DNA from: JAKACA01 sp963769255
Lineage (GTDB): Bacteria > Actinomycetota > Acidimicrobiia > Acidimicrobiales > Bog-793
Direction of reading: 5' to 3'
Assembly: GCA_963769255.1 (NCBI GenBank)
Contig: CAVYKV010000001.1
Coordinates: 744,001 to 808,000, forward strand
Length of the DNA: 64,000 bases
Below the pieces are notes generated by a model. That model saw only the letters and a program-made list of their open reading frames with translations, was not told where the DNA came from and ran no database searches. The position numbers were made by a program, and so were the translations under genes. This document shows positions 7,497 to 16,316 of this stretch, one piece after another. Within the stretch, counting starts at the first letter, position 1; every line of letters begins with the position of its first letter.

Positions 7497-9887
7497 ATGG
7501 CGAGCGTAGGCATCATCGAGCAGCTGACTGACACACTGCGCGTCGTCGGCACGACCGTCCCGAGGAAGGAGGACGGCCGGCTGCTGAAGGGCGCCGGTCG
7601 CTTCACGGCCGACGTCGACCCTTCGAACGTGGCGGAGATGGCAGTCGGGCGCTGCCCCTTCCCCCACGCCAGGATCGCGGGCATCGATACCTCGGCGGCC
7701 GAGCGGGCCGAGGGCGTGCTCGAGGTGTTGACGGGCATGGACGTCGCCGCCCGCACGGGGACCATCGGCATCCTCCGCCCCGTCCCCGGGGCGCCCCCCA
7801 TCCCGCATTTCGCCCTCGCCCAGGACGTCGCCGTCTACGAGGGCCAGCCCGTCTTCACCGTGGTGGCGAAGAGCCGGCATCTCGCCGAGGATGCCGTCGA
7901 GCTCGTGGACGTCGAGTACGAGCCGTTGCCGCACGTGTCCGACGTCGCCGCCGCCATGGCCGCGGGCGCCCCCGTCCTGCAGCCGTCCGTCCTCGACTCG
8001 AACCTGCTCGTTCGCAATCCGGAAGGTGCGGGCGACGTGCCGGCGCGCTTCGCCGAGGCGGACGTGGTCGTCGAGGCTCGCTTCTACGTCAACCGCGTGA
8101 CGGCGCTCCCGATGGAGCCGCGGGCGGTGCTGGCGTGTTGGCAGCCCGGCGCCTGCGAGCTCACGGTCTACACCTCGACGCAGTCGCTGCACCTCGTTCG
8201 CAAGCAGCTCGCCGAGACGCTCCGCCTCGAGGAGAGCGATGTCCGTGTCATCGCCACCGACGTCGGCGGGGGTTTCGGCCTGAAGATCGGCGCCTACCCG
8301 GAGGACATCCTCGCCAGCCTGCACTCCATGTCGCTCAACCGCCCGGTCCGCTACGTCGAAGACCGCAACGAGCACTTCCGGGCGTCGACGCATGCCCGCG
8401 AGTCCGTGCACGACTACGCCATCGCGGCGCGCGCCGACGGTCACATCCTCGCCATGAGGGACGTCTACACGAACGACCTCGGCGGGCTGAACTCGCCGGT
8501 CGGCTCGTCACAGCTGTCGACCGTGGTGTTCTCCGGCCCGTACAAGATCGCCGACGGCGCCGTCGAGCGCAGCATCGTCGTCACGAACAAGACACCGATC
8601 GGCGCCTACCGGGGCTATGGCCAGCCCGAGGTGAACTTCGCCTACGAGCGGCTCATGGACCAGCTGGCGCGCCGGCTCGGCATGGACCCCGTCGAGCTGC
8701 GGGCGCGCAACATGGTGAAGCCGGACGAGTTCCCCTTCGTCAACCCGGTCGGGGCCGTCTACGACAGCGGCGACTACGAGACCTGCCTGCGCATGGCGGC
8801 CGAGGCCGTCGGCTGGTCGCAGCACCGCCACCACCGTGTCGTGTCGGCCGACGGGCGGCGGAAGGGGATCGGCTTCTCCTCCTACGTCGAGCGGACGGGC
8901 TACGCCGGCGCCCGCTTCCTCGCCGCCCGCGGGTCCGACTTCGGGGCCCACGAGTCGGTGACCATCCGCGGCAACCGTTCCGGCACCCTCGACCTCTACA
9001 CGGGGGTGTCGAGCATGGGGCAGGGGAGCGAGACGGTCTTCGCCCAGCTGTGTGCCGAGTTCTTCGGCTGCGACTATGAGGACGTCAAGGTGCACGCCGG
9101 CGACACGGCCTCCTCCCCCCTCAACACCGGCGCCTTCGCCTCCCGCACGGTCATCGCCGCCGCCGGGGCCATCCGCGAGGCCTGCGATGCCTTGAAGGAC
9201 AAGACGCTGCGCATCGCCGCCCACGTCCTCGAGACGGGGGGGACCGACATGCTCGAGATCGTCGGCCGCACGGTGCGGCACCGCGACGACCCGGCCACGT
9301 CGGTTCCGCTCGCCGGCATCTTCAACCGGGCGATCCTCGGCCAGGGCCTGCCGCCGGGGGAGTCACCAGGCATCGACGTCACGTCCTACGCCGACCCGCT
9401 AGCGGCCGCCTACTCGTTCGGCACGGCGGCCGCCGTCGTGTCCGTCGATGCCGAGACCGGTGAGTTCGACATCGAGCGCCTCGTCATGGCGCACGACTGC
9501 GGCACGCCCCTCAACCCGAAGCTGATCGACGGGCAGGTCCGCGGCGGGCTGGCACAGGGCCTCGGGCAGGCGCTCGGGGAGGAGCTCGTCTACGACGAGG
9601 AGACGGGACAGCTCGTGAACGGCACGATGATGGACTACTTCGCCCCGCTCTTGCCGGATCTTCCTCCCATCGAGCTGCTCCACACGCAGGTGCGCTCGCC
9701 GGTGACGGCCCTCGGTGTGCGCGGCGCCGGCGAGGTGGGGACCATTCCCGTGGCGGCCGCCGTCGCCAACGCCATCTGCGATGCCCTCGAGGAGCTCGGA
9801 GTGGAGATCGACCGGCTGCCCATCACGCCCGAGGTGGTGTGGCGATCCATCCACGGAACGCTCCCCTCGCGCCTCGTCGGGGCCTGA
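7497..9887 (+). CDS. molybdenum hydroxylase large (Mo-cofactor) subunit, xanthine dehydrogenase family
   Basis: This is a 796-aa large subunit of the xanthine dehydrogenase/CO dehydrogenase family. Visible motifs are GGGFGLK (about residue 257), GAYRGYGQPE (about 368), SSMGQGSE (about 503) and the region of the catalytic Glu, GAGEVGTIPVA (about 741). It binds molybdopterin cytosine dinucleotide and hydroxylates a ring carbon next to nitrogen with water. The ATG at 7497 follows GGAGGAG; a TTG at 7440 is possible but has no ribosome site. The FAD, SRPBCC and 2Fe-2S partners lie 9 kb away at 19069-21157. The surrounding genes suggest a pyridine substrate yielding 2,5-dihydroxypyridine. Confidence 0.88.
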   Translation: MASVGIIEQLTDTLRVVGTTVPRKEDGRLLKGAGRFTADVDPSNVAEMAVGRCPFPHARIAGIDTSAAERAEGVLEVLTGMDVAARTGTIGILRPVPGAPPIPHFALAQDVAVYEGQPVFTVVAKSRHLAEDAVELVDVEYEPLPHVSDVAAAMAAGAPVLQPSVLDSNLLVRNPEGAGDVPARFAEADVVVEARFYVNRVTALPMEPRAVLACWQPGACELTVYTSTQSLHLVRKQLAETLRLEESDVRVIATDVGGGFGLKIGAYPEDILASLHSMSLNRPVRYVEDRNEHFRASTHARESVHDYAIAARADGHILAMRDVYTNDLGGLNSPVGSSQLSTVVFSGPYKIADGAVERSIVVTNKTPIGAYRGYGQPEVNFAYERLMDQLARRLGMDPVELRARNMVKPDEFPFVNPVGAVYDSGDYETCLRMAAEAVGWSQHRHHRVVSADGRRKGIGFSSYVERTGYAGARFLAARGSDFGAHESVTIRGNRSGTLDLYTGVSSMGQGSETVFAQLCAEFFGCDYEDVKVHAGDTASSPLNTGAFASRTVIAAAGAIREACDALKDKTLRIAAHVLETGGTDMLEIVGRTVRHRDDPATSVPLAGIFNRAILGQGLPPGESPGIDVTSYADPLAAAYSFGTAAAVVSVDAETGEFDIERLVMAHDCGTPLNPKLIDGQVRGGLAQGLGQALGEELVYDEETGQLVNGTMMDYFAPLLPDLPPIELLHTQVRSPVTALGVRGAGEVGTIPVAAAVANAICDALEELGVEIDRLPITPEVVWRSIHGTLPSRLVGA

Positions 9888-9918
9888 CACACGGGCGCTG
9901 GCTACAAGGAGATCCGCC

Positions 9919-10998
9919 ATGTCCGCATTCCCGCTCCTTCCCACCGGTCTCGTCGGCAGCTACCCCCAGCCCGAGTGGCTCATCGACCGGGCGAGGCTGG
10001 CCGACCGGCTGCCTCCGAGAATCCGTGCGAAGGAGCTGTGGCGGATCCCCGACGACCTCCTCGCCCAGGCACAGGAGGACGCCACCGTGCTGGCGATCCG
10101 GGCGCAGGAGGCAGCAGGTCTCGACATCCTGACTGACGGCGAGATCCGTCGCGAGAGCTACTCGAACCACTTCGCCACCGCCCTCGAGGGCGTCGACATC
10201 GACAACCCGGGCACGGCGATCGACCGCAGCGGTGCCCCCAACCCGGTCCCGCGCATCGCCGGCCCGATCGGCCGCCCGCGCCCGATCGAGGTGGGCGACC
10301 TCGAGTTCCTTTGCGCCCACACCGCTCACCCCGTGAAGATGACGGTGCCCGGGCCTTTCACGATGTCGCAGCAGGCGCAGAACGAGTACTACGCGGACGC
10401 CGAGTCGGCCGCCATGGCCTACGCCGCGGTCGTGAACGCCGAGATCCGCGACCTCTTCGCCGCCGGGGCCGACGTCGTCCAGGTCGACGAGCCGTACATG
10501 CAGGCCCGACCGGAGGCGGCACGCGCCTACGGCCTGGCCGCCCTCAACGCCGCCCTCGACGGCGTGACCGGCACGACAGCGGTGCACATCTGCTTCGGGT
10601 ATGCCGCCATCATCCACGATCGCCCCTCCGGCTACTCGTTTCTGCCCGAGCTGGCGGCCTGCCCGGTGAAGCAGGTCTCGATCGAGACGGCCCAGTCCAA
10701 CCTGGATCTCGGCGTCCTCAGCGAGCTGTCGGACAAGACGATCATCCTCGGCGTCATCGACCTGTCGACGCCGGAGGTGGAGTCGCCCGACGTCGTAGCG
10801 CAACGGGTGCGCCGTGCCTTCGACCGTGTGCCGCCCGAGCGGATCGTCGTCTCGACCGACTGTGGGATGAAGTACCTCCCCCGCCCGTCGGCCGAGGGCA
10901 AGATGCGATCCCTCAGCGCGGCGGCGGCGATGCTGCGCGCCGAGCTCGCGCTGACCGAGAGACCGCCGCCGAGGCGGGAGGCCTGCCAGAGGGAAGCG
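9919..10998 (+). CDS. MetE C-terminal/UROD-fold Zn methyltransferase-like protein, natural stop missing
   Basis: The ATG at 9919 follows AAGGAGA and begins MSAFPLLPTGLVGSYPQPEW. The product is a TIM-barrel protein of the cobalamin-independent methionine synthase C-terminal family. Likely zinc ligands are kept in HICFGY (about residue 222), SIETAQ and STDCGMKY (about 312). Homology appears to end near MRSLSAAAAMLRAELA, but no stop occurs in this frame until 11862, where it would run antisense through two convincing genes. An out-of-frame TGA at 10952 suggests a lost stop or an indel at the 3' end; the end given here is a working limit before the convergent gene. Relatives in catabolic clusters act on small substrates other than homocysteine. 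The role is unknown. Confidence 0.7.
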
Positions 10999-11592
10999 TC
11001 AGGCGACTGCCACGAGATCGTCGAGCGTCGCCATCGCCTCGGCCAGCAAGGGCGCCACGAGTCGAGGCGCTTGCTCGCCGCGCACCCGGTCCGCCATGTA
11101 CTGGTACTTGGCGCGGGCTTGCTCGACGCCGCACTCCCCCGACGTGACCCAATGGCGCACCACCGTCTGCAGCGTCTCGAGAAACGAGAGCGAGTCGGCC
11201 GCCTGCACGCTGTCGGCACCGTTCAGGCCCCCGAACTCGTGCAGCGTGATGAGGCGCCGCAGCTCGCCGAGGTCGACCTCGGCGGCTACGGCACCCTGCT
11301 CCCCGAGCCATCGTTCCACCATGTCGGCGGAGCGGGAGGCGTGCGCGTACAGGTAGTCGGGGTTGTCCCACCGGCAGGTGGCCTTGTCGGCGACCGGGCC
11401 GCCGGGGAACATGCGCTCGATGTCGTGGGTGACGACGGCGAGGCGCATCTCGAGGGAGGCCTCCGGGTCGAGCCGCACGATCCAGTCGCGGGCTCGCACG
11501 AGGTGCCACGCCTGGCTGTACGGCTCGATCCAGGCGATGGCGCGCGCTTCCAGCTCGGTGCCGGCGGGGACGGAGGGGGCTTCCGCGCTCAT
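10999..11592 (-). CDS. HD-domain-like predicted hydrolase
   Basis: This is a 197-aa protein with metal-binding-type motifs: THDIERMFPGG near residue 55, YAHASRSADMVERW and LITLHEFGG, ADSVQAADSLSFLE. The pattern resembles HD-superfamily phosphohydrolases, but I could not place it in a named subfamily. It begins 20 bases after the NicD-type gene and ends the minus-strand operon, so a link to pyridine catabolism is likely from context only. The MetE-like frame runs antisense across it, but the ordered motifs on this strand mark it as the real gene. Confidence 0.6.
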   Translation of the reverse strand: MSAEAPSVPAGTELEARAIAWIEPYSQAWHLVRARDWIVRLDPEASLEMRLAVVTHDIERMFPGGPVADKATCRWDNPDYLYAHASRSADMVERWLGEQGAVAAEVDLGELRRLITLHEFGGLNGADSVQAADSLSFLETLQTVVRHWVTSGECGVEQARAKYQYMADRVRGEQAPRLVAPLLAEAMATLDDLVAVA

Positions 11593-11612
11593 GGGACGAT
11601 CGTGTGGATTCG

Positions 11613-12434
11613 TCAGCTTTCGGGTCCTTCCAGCTTTGACACGAATGTCTTGATCTCGCTCGCCGTCTGCTCAGGGTTGTCCCAGGGAACCATGTGGCCG
11701 GCGCCGCTGATGGAAACGACGCCCGCCCGCGGGTTCACGGCGGCGATCTCGGCGGCGTCGTCGGCGTTGACGACGGGGCTCTCGTCGCCGAAGAGCAGGA
11801 GGGCCGGCGGCTCCACCTCGGCCCACACGGGAGGAAACGCCTCCAAGTGGAACCAGCTATAGCTCTCGATGACGGCCAGCTCGTCGCACGAGCCGAGCGA
11901 CTCACCTCGTGTCCGGACCTGCTCGTCGTCCCAGGTCGGGTAGCCGGCGCGTGCCTCGGCGACACCCCGTCCGGCCCGGGCGCCCTGGATGCCGGAGACG
12001 AAGCGGTCGAGGCCCGTCGGGTAGGGCCGCCGGCCGGGACCGGACATGGGAGGGTCGATGGCGACGACCCCGCTGGAGGAGCCGGGCCAGAGCGCCCGGG
12101 CGGCCGCCACGACGCGGGCACCGAGGGAGTGCCCGGCGAGGACCGGCCGCTCGAGGCTCTGGTCGCTGATGAGCGCCAGCACGTCGTTGGCGTAGTCGCC
12201 CGCCCGGTGCCTCCCGTAGCCTGCCCGCTCCGAGAGACCGCGTCCGCGCATGTCGAGGACGAAGACGTCCCCGCCGAAGCCGGCCCAGCGACGTGCCGCG
12301 AAGGCGAAGGCAGACGCCGGGGTCGTGATGCCCGGGACCACCACGATCGGGCGTCCTCCGCTGCCTTCGTGACGGGTCGCGTGCATCCGCAACCCGTCCG
12401 AGGTGAAGAAGAGCGACCGGGGAGGCGACGTCAT
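11613..12434 (-). CDS. nicD: alpha/beta hydrolase, N-formylmaleamate deformylase-like
   Basis: This is a 273-aa alpha/beta hydrolase. The nucleophile elbow is AGHSLGARV (Ser near residue 101), and the C-terminal His is in ISGAGHMVPWDN (about 246). From memory, VVAIDPPMSGPGRRPYP and YPTWDDEQVRTRGESLGSCDE closely follow Pseudomonas putida NicD, which hydrolyses N-formylmaleamate to maleamate and formate. The ATG at 12434 overlaps the stop of the permease gene (ATGA). With the NicX-type dioxygenase in the same operon, this would be the second ring-cleavage-product step. The substrate assignment is by similarity and context. Confidence 0.8.
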   Translation of the reverse strand: MTSPPRSLFFTSDGLRMHATRHEGSGGRPIVVVPGITTPASAFAFAARRWAGFGGDVFVLDMRGRGLSERAGYGRHRAGDYANDVLALISDQSLERPVLAGHSLGARVVAAARALWPGSSSGVVAIDPPMSGPGRRPYPTGLDRFVSGIQGARAGRGVAEARAGYPTWDDEQVRTRGESLGSCDELAVIESYSWFHLEAFPPVWAEVEPPALLLFGDESPVVNADDAAEIAAVNPRAGVVSISGAGHMVPWDNPEQTASEIKTFVSKLEGPES

Positions 12435-13927
12435 GAGGTGGCCGTCGCCTCCTGGGCGGGTGCGGGCACGACCTCCCTGCCGGCGGCCGAGCTCCACACG
12501 AGGCTCAGCACGAGGTACACGACCCCGCCGGTGATGGCAGCCATCAGCCACGAGATGTCGACGCCCTTCACGGAGTTCACGAGGGGGCCGATGAACAAGG
12601 AATTGGCGGAGAACATGAGGCCGAGCGCCACGCCGGCACCCCAGGCGATCATGGCCCGCCAGTTGATGCCGGCCGTGTACCAGTAGCGGCCCCTGGCACC
12701 CGGGATGGCGAAGGCGTGCAGGTCGACCGACTCGTAGCTGCCGCGGGACATCAGGTAGTGCACGCCGACGATGACCATCCAGGGTGTCGCCGTCACGACC
12801 ATGATGGTCACAAAGGCCGTCAGGTTCGTGAGGAAGTTCGTCGCCACCGTGAACAAGTACGTGAGGCCGAAGGCGACCGCACTCAACCCGACGGCGATCT
12901 GCCAGCGCTTGAGGCGGAGGACGAACGGCCACGATCCCATGTCGAGGGCGGCGTTGTAGATCGACATGCTGGCACTGGCGATGTTGGAGGCGAGGCCGAG
13001 GATCAAGAGCATCGGGAGCAGGAACCAGCCGGGGGCGGCCGCCGTGATGCCGCCCACGAAGTTGGTGGCGGCCTCCCCGACGAAGGCGGTGGCGGCGAAG
13101 GCGGCGGCGAGCATGGCGATCCAGCACCCGAGGAAGATCCCGAAGTAGCCGTACACCGTCACGACCTTGGTGTTCGACCTCGACGGCAGGTAGCGGGCGT
13201 AGTCGCCCACGAAGGGGCCCCACGAGATCGGCAGCGACGCCGACGTCGTCGCGGCGATGAACCACGTCGGCCAGAAGCTGCCGAGCAGGTAGTTGCCACC
13301 GTGCACGGCGTGGAATTTGCCGGCGAAAGCGCCGAAGAGCACGACGGCCGTGATGATCGACAAGATCGTGACGATCCGCACCGAGCGCTCGAGGGTGCGA
13401 TGCCCGAGCACGGCGGCGATGCAGGAGAGCACGAGCACGACTGCCATGGCGAGCGAGAGCGCACCGAACCCGGTCGGCGTTCCCCACCAGCGGTTGAACG
13501 TGCTGATGATCGCCTCACCGGCCGTGTAGACGAGGAGCACGAAGAAACCCATGGCGATGAACCACGTGATCCCCGAACCCAGCAGGCGGCCGCGGACTCC
13601 GAAGGCGCCCCCGCTCGAGACCTGTGTGTTCGTGCCCGTCTTGGGGCTCACCGGCACGACGGCGAGGAAGATGAGCGACCCGACGGCGCAGCCGATCGTG
13701 ATGGCGGCGAACGCCGACCACCACGACAGTCCGAAACCGATCGCCAACGCGCCGAACAGCATGTTCCCGTAGCCGAACTGCGGCCCGAAGAACACGGTGA
13801 ACAGCTCGTGGTTCCGGGAATGTCGTTCGACCTCCGGGATCATGTCGATCCCGCGGGTCTCGATGTTGCCGAAATTGTCCTTTCCCTGCCCGGGCGCAAT
13901 GGCTGCGCCGGCTTCAAGGTTCTCCAT
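12431..13927 (-). CDS. NCS1-family (purine-cytosine/allantoin type) permease
   Basis: This is a 498-aa polytopic membrane protein with about 12 hydrophobic segments, e.g. MLFGALAIGFGLSWW, GITWFIAMGFFVLLVY and WLMAAITGGVVYLVL. The family's PVSPKTGTNTQVSSGGAFG region is at about residues 90-110, and GPFVGDYARYLP corresponds to a substrate-site helix. NCS1 carriers import nucleobases, hydantoins, allantoin and nicotinamide-like ring compounds with H+ or Na+. It sits between the dioxygenase (51-base gap) and the deformylase (ATGA overlap), so it probably imports the pyridine substrate of the island. Confidence 0.85.
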   Translation of the reverse strand: MENLEAGAAIAPGQGKDNFGNIETRGIDMIPEVERHSRNHELFTVFFGPQFGYGNMLFGALAIGFGLSWWSAFAAITIGCAVGSLIFLAVVPVSPKTGTNTQVSSGGAFGVRGRLLGSGITWFIAMGFFVLLVYTAGEAIISTFNRWWGTPTGFGALSLAMAVVLVLSCIAAVLGHRTLERSVRIVTILSIITAVVLFGAFAGKFHAVHGGNYLLGSFWPTWFIAATTSASLPISWGPFVGDYARYLPSRSNTKVVTVYGYFGIFLGCWIAMLAAAFAATAFVGEAATNFVGGITAAAPGWFLLPMLLILGLASNIASASMSIYNAALDMGSWPFVLRLKRWQIAVGLSAVAFGLTYLFTVATNFLTNLTAFVTIMVVTATPWMVIVGVHYLMSRGSYESVDLHAFAIPGARGRYWYTAGINWRAMIAWGAGVALGLMFSANSLFIGPLVNSVKGVDISWLMAAITGGVVYLVLSLVWSSAAGREVVPAPAQEATATS

Positions 13928-13978
13928 AGTCCCCCTCCTTGTGCTCTGCCGTGAATGTTCTGCGATGGCCGCTGGTCG

Positions 13979-15010
13979 TCAGCTACGCGGCCGCATCTCC
14001 GGAATGACGATGTCCCCCCGTTCGATGACCTGCCGGTCGTCGAGGTACAGCGAATAACCGTGCACCGGGATGTCGAGGTGGCACGGCGATGCGTTCGTGC
14101 CACCCAGCTCCTGGTTCGGACCCGTCGCGAACAGGACGTTGCCATAGAACGAGCGGCCCTCCTGGCCGATGCCACGGGTGTCCATCATCGGGCCCGACCA
14201 GAGCGCCTTCTCGTTCAGCCCCCAGCCGATGTGGCTGATGGCGAAGCCGTCTGGGTCCTTGAATTGCTCCATGTACTCCCGCATGAGCTCGGCGTCGAGC
14301 TCACCGGAGATCTCGGTGATGCGCCCTTCCTCGACACGCAGGTGGATCGGCGTGCGCACGTAGGACTTGAAGGGGTAGATGATGCTCCCGGGGGCCAGCA
14401 CCATCGTCCCGTCCACGCCGTCGTCGTGGGCGCCGGTGAAGAGGAACCCGGACGGCCAGTGGTCCCAACGACCGGGCTCGTCCGTGTAGCCGTACTCGGT
14501 GATGACCGGATAGCGCCCGAGTCGATACGTCAGGTTCGTGCCGTTCTCGTGCTCGATGCGGAGGCTCTGGGCCGCCGTCAGCAGCTCGCCGGCGAACTCG
14601 ACCCGCTCGCGCAGCGCCCGGTCGGGCAGCAGCCGGGCGAGAACGTCGACCGGCTCGACGGCGAGGAGGATCCGCGTGCCGGAGGCCTGGATCTCGAGCT
14701 GCTCCTTCGAGAAGAGCATGAACACGAGGTCGATGACGAGGTCGGCTTCCTTGAGCGCCGCCATGGCTGGGGCATGGCCCGTGAGCGGCGTCGTGCCGAC
14801 CTCCCAGGTCGCTGCGCCCTTGCCCCGCTTGGAGGGCACCCTCACGTGGTAGGGGAGGGCGCCGAGCTCCTTGGCGGCCTGCAGGAAGGCGCCGGCATGG
14901 CCCTTGAGCTCGTCGGCCGAGTCCGCGCTGAGGATCGCCACCGCTTCACCCTCGTGGACGCCGCACAGTTGCAGTTCCTCACGGCAGACGTTGACGAAGT
15001 CGTAGTTCAT
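13979..15010 (-). CDS. nicX: 2,5-dihydroxypyridine 5,6-dioxygenase (NicX type)
   Basis: This is a 343-aa protein beginning MNYDFVNVCREELQLCG, with AAGGAGT upstream. Stretches such as TEYGYTDEPGRWDHWPSGF, FAISHIGWGLNEKA, YGNVLFATGPNQELGG and PCHLDIPVHGY match NicX as I remember it, a mononuclear Fe(II) extradiol dioxygenase built on an M29-aminopeptidase-like fold. The HLD triplet (about residue 310) and the His of SHIGWG (about 259) correspond to the iron ligands. It opens 2,5-dihydroxypyridine to N-formylmaleamate. The amidase stop lies one base before its ATG, showing tight operon structure. Aminopeptidase is the alternative database name for this fold. Confidence 0.85.
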   Translation of the reverse strand: MNYDFVNVCREELQLCGVHEGEAVAILSADSADELKGHAGAFLQAAKELGALPYHVRVPSKRGKGAATWEVGTTPLTGHAPAMAALKEADLVIDLVFMLFSKEQLEIQASGTRILLAVEPVDVLARLLPDRALRERVEFAGELLTAAQSLRIEHENGTNLTYRLGRYPVITEYGYTDEPGRWDHWPSGFLFTGAHDDGVDGTMVLAPGSIIYPFKSYVRTPIHLRVEEGRITEISGELDAELMREYMEQFKDPDGFAISHIGWGLNEKALWSGPMMDTRGIGQEGRSFYGNVLFATGPNQELGGTNASPCHLDIPVHGYSLYLDDRQVIERGDIVIPEMRPRS

Positions 15011-15011
15011 G

Positions 15012-16316
15012 TCACTCCTTCTCGATGCAGGCGGCCTCGATCGAGGCCAGGATGTCCAGGAACGCCAGGTCGTCGAAGGCGGTGCTCACCGCTTGCACCC
15101 CGACGGGCAGCCCGTCGGCGCGGCGGACGGCCGGCACGTTCGAGGCCGGAAGTCCGAGCAGCGTCCAGGGTCGGCACATGACCGGATCGCCCGTGGCGGC
15201 GAGGCCGACCGGCGCGACGCCGAGAGCGCTCGGAGCGAGGATGACGTCGACCGTCTCCGACAGCGCCTGCAGGGTGCCGAGCGCCGTCGAGGCGGCCTCC
15301 TTCGCCGCCAGGTAGCCGGTCGCCGGGATCTCATCCCCGTCGGACACGATGCGGCGGGCCTTCTCGGAGATCAGCTCGACGCGGTCTCCGAGGACCGCCC
15401 GCATGTTCTTCGCCACCTCGACCGCCATCACGGTCGTGTGCTGCTCTGGCAGCCGTCGCCACTCGTCGGGCATCTGCATCTCGACGACCGTCCAGCCGGC
15501 ATCGCTCAGGCGTGCCGACACCCGGTCGAGTGCCGAGAGGACGTCTCCGTCCACCTCCCCCCATTCAGTCGCCCGCAGCACGGCCGCGTACGGCGTGGCG
15601 GGACGGGACGGAGGCGCCGGCGACGCGCCGGCCGTGCGGAGGACTTGGTAGAGGAGGCGCAGATCCGCCGCCCGGCGCGCGAAGAGCCCAAGGGTGTCGA
15701 GGGACTCGGCGAGAAGCCAGACACCCTTCGTCGAGGTCCACCCTCTCGTCGGCTTGAAGCCGTAGACGCCGCAGTAGGCACCTGGGCGTACGACGGAGCC
15801 GGCCGTCTGGGTCCCGAGGGCGATCGACACCATCCCGGCCGCCACGGCGGCTGCCGAACCGCTCGAGGAGCCGCCCGGCGTGCGCTCGAGGTCGTGAGGG
15901 TTGCGGGTCCGAGTCGGCTCGAACATGGCGAACTCGGTCGACTCGGTCTTCCCGAGGACGATCGCCCCCGCCGCTCGCAGGTGAGCCACCACGTCGGCAT
16001 CGGTCGCCGGCTGGTGGTCCGAGAACAGCGCGGAGCCGTAGGCGGTCGGCGAGTCCGCCGTGTCGATGACGTCCTTCACGCCGACGGTCACGCCGCCGAG
16101 CCGCTGTGCCGTTCCGGCGTCGAGCTCCTTGGCGGCCTGCTCGACGGCGGCCTCGTCCACGCTCCGGAAGGCCAGGATCTCCCCGTCGGCGTCCCTCACC
16201 CGCCGCAGGGCTGCGGCGGCCACCTCGGACACGGTTCGGGCGCCCGTGGCGACGTCCCGGACGGCCTCCACGGCGGAGGCGTCGCCGGCGGAGGCGAGAA
16301 GCCGGGACGAGCTCAA
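15012..16316 (-). CDS. amidase signature family enzyme, candidate maleamate or pyridine-amide amidase
   Basis: This is a 434-aa amidase-signature enzyme. The Ser-cisSer-Lys triad is visible: Lys in VGVKDVIDT (about residue 77), cis-Ser in GGSSSGSAAA (about 146) and the nucleophile in TAGSVVRPGAYCG (about 170). The most likely start is the TTG at 16316, whose TTGA overlaps the stop of the upstream ATP-grasp gene; no ATG is available nearby. In known routes maleamate is hydrolysed by an isochorismatase-fold enzyme (NicF), which is absent here, so this amidase may fill that step. An entry reaction such as nicotinamide-type amide hydrolysis is the alternative. Confidence 0.75.
   Translation of the reverse strand: MSSSRLLASAGDASAVEAVRDVATGARTVSEVAAAALRRVRDADGEILAFRSVDEAAVEQAAKELDAGTAQRLGGVTVGVKDVIDTADSPTAYGSALFSDHQPATDADVVAHLRAAGAIVLGKTESTEFAMFEPTRTRNPHDLERTPGGSSSGSAAAVAAGMVSIALGTQTAGSVVRPGAYCGVYGFKPTRGWTSTKGVWLLAESLDTLGLFARRAADLRLLYQVLRTAGASPAPPSRPATPYAAVLRATEWGEVDGDVLSALDRVSARLSDAGWTVVEMQMPDEWRRLPEQHTTVMAVEVAKNMRAVLGDRVELISEKARRIVSDGDEIPATGYLAAKEAASTALGTLQALSETVDVILAPSALGVAPVGLAATGDPVMCRPWTLLGLPASNVPAVRRADGLPVGVQAVSTAFDDLAFLDILASIEAACIEKE

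Noticed and set aside
10999..11862. C-terminal extension of the MetE-like frame
   Set aside because: It is Arg/Gly-rich antisense sequence over an HD-like gene and a NicD-type gene, both supported by ordered motifs.
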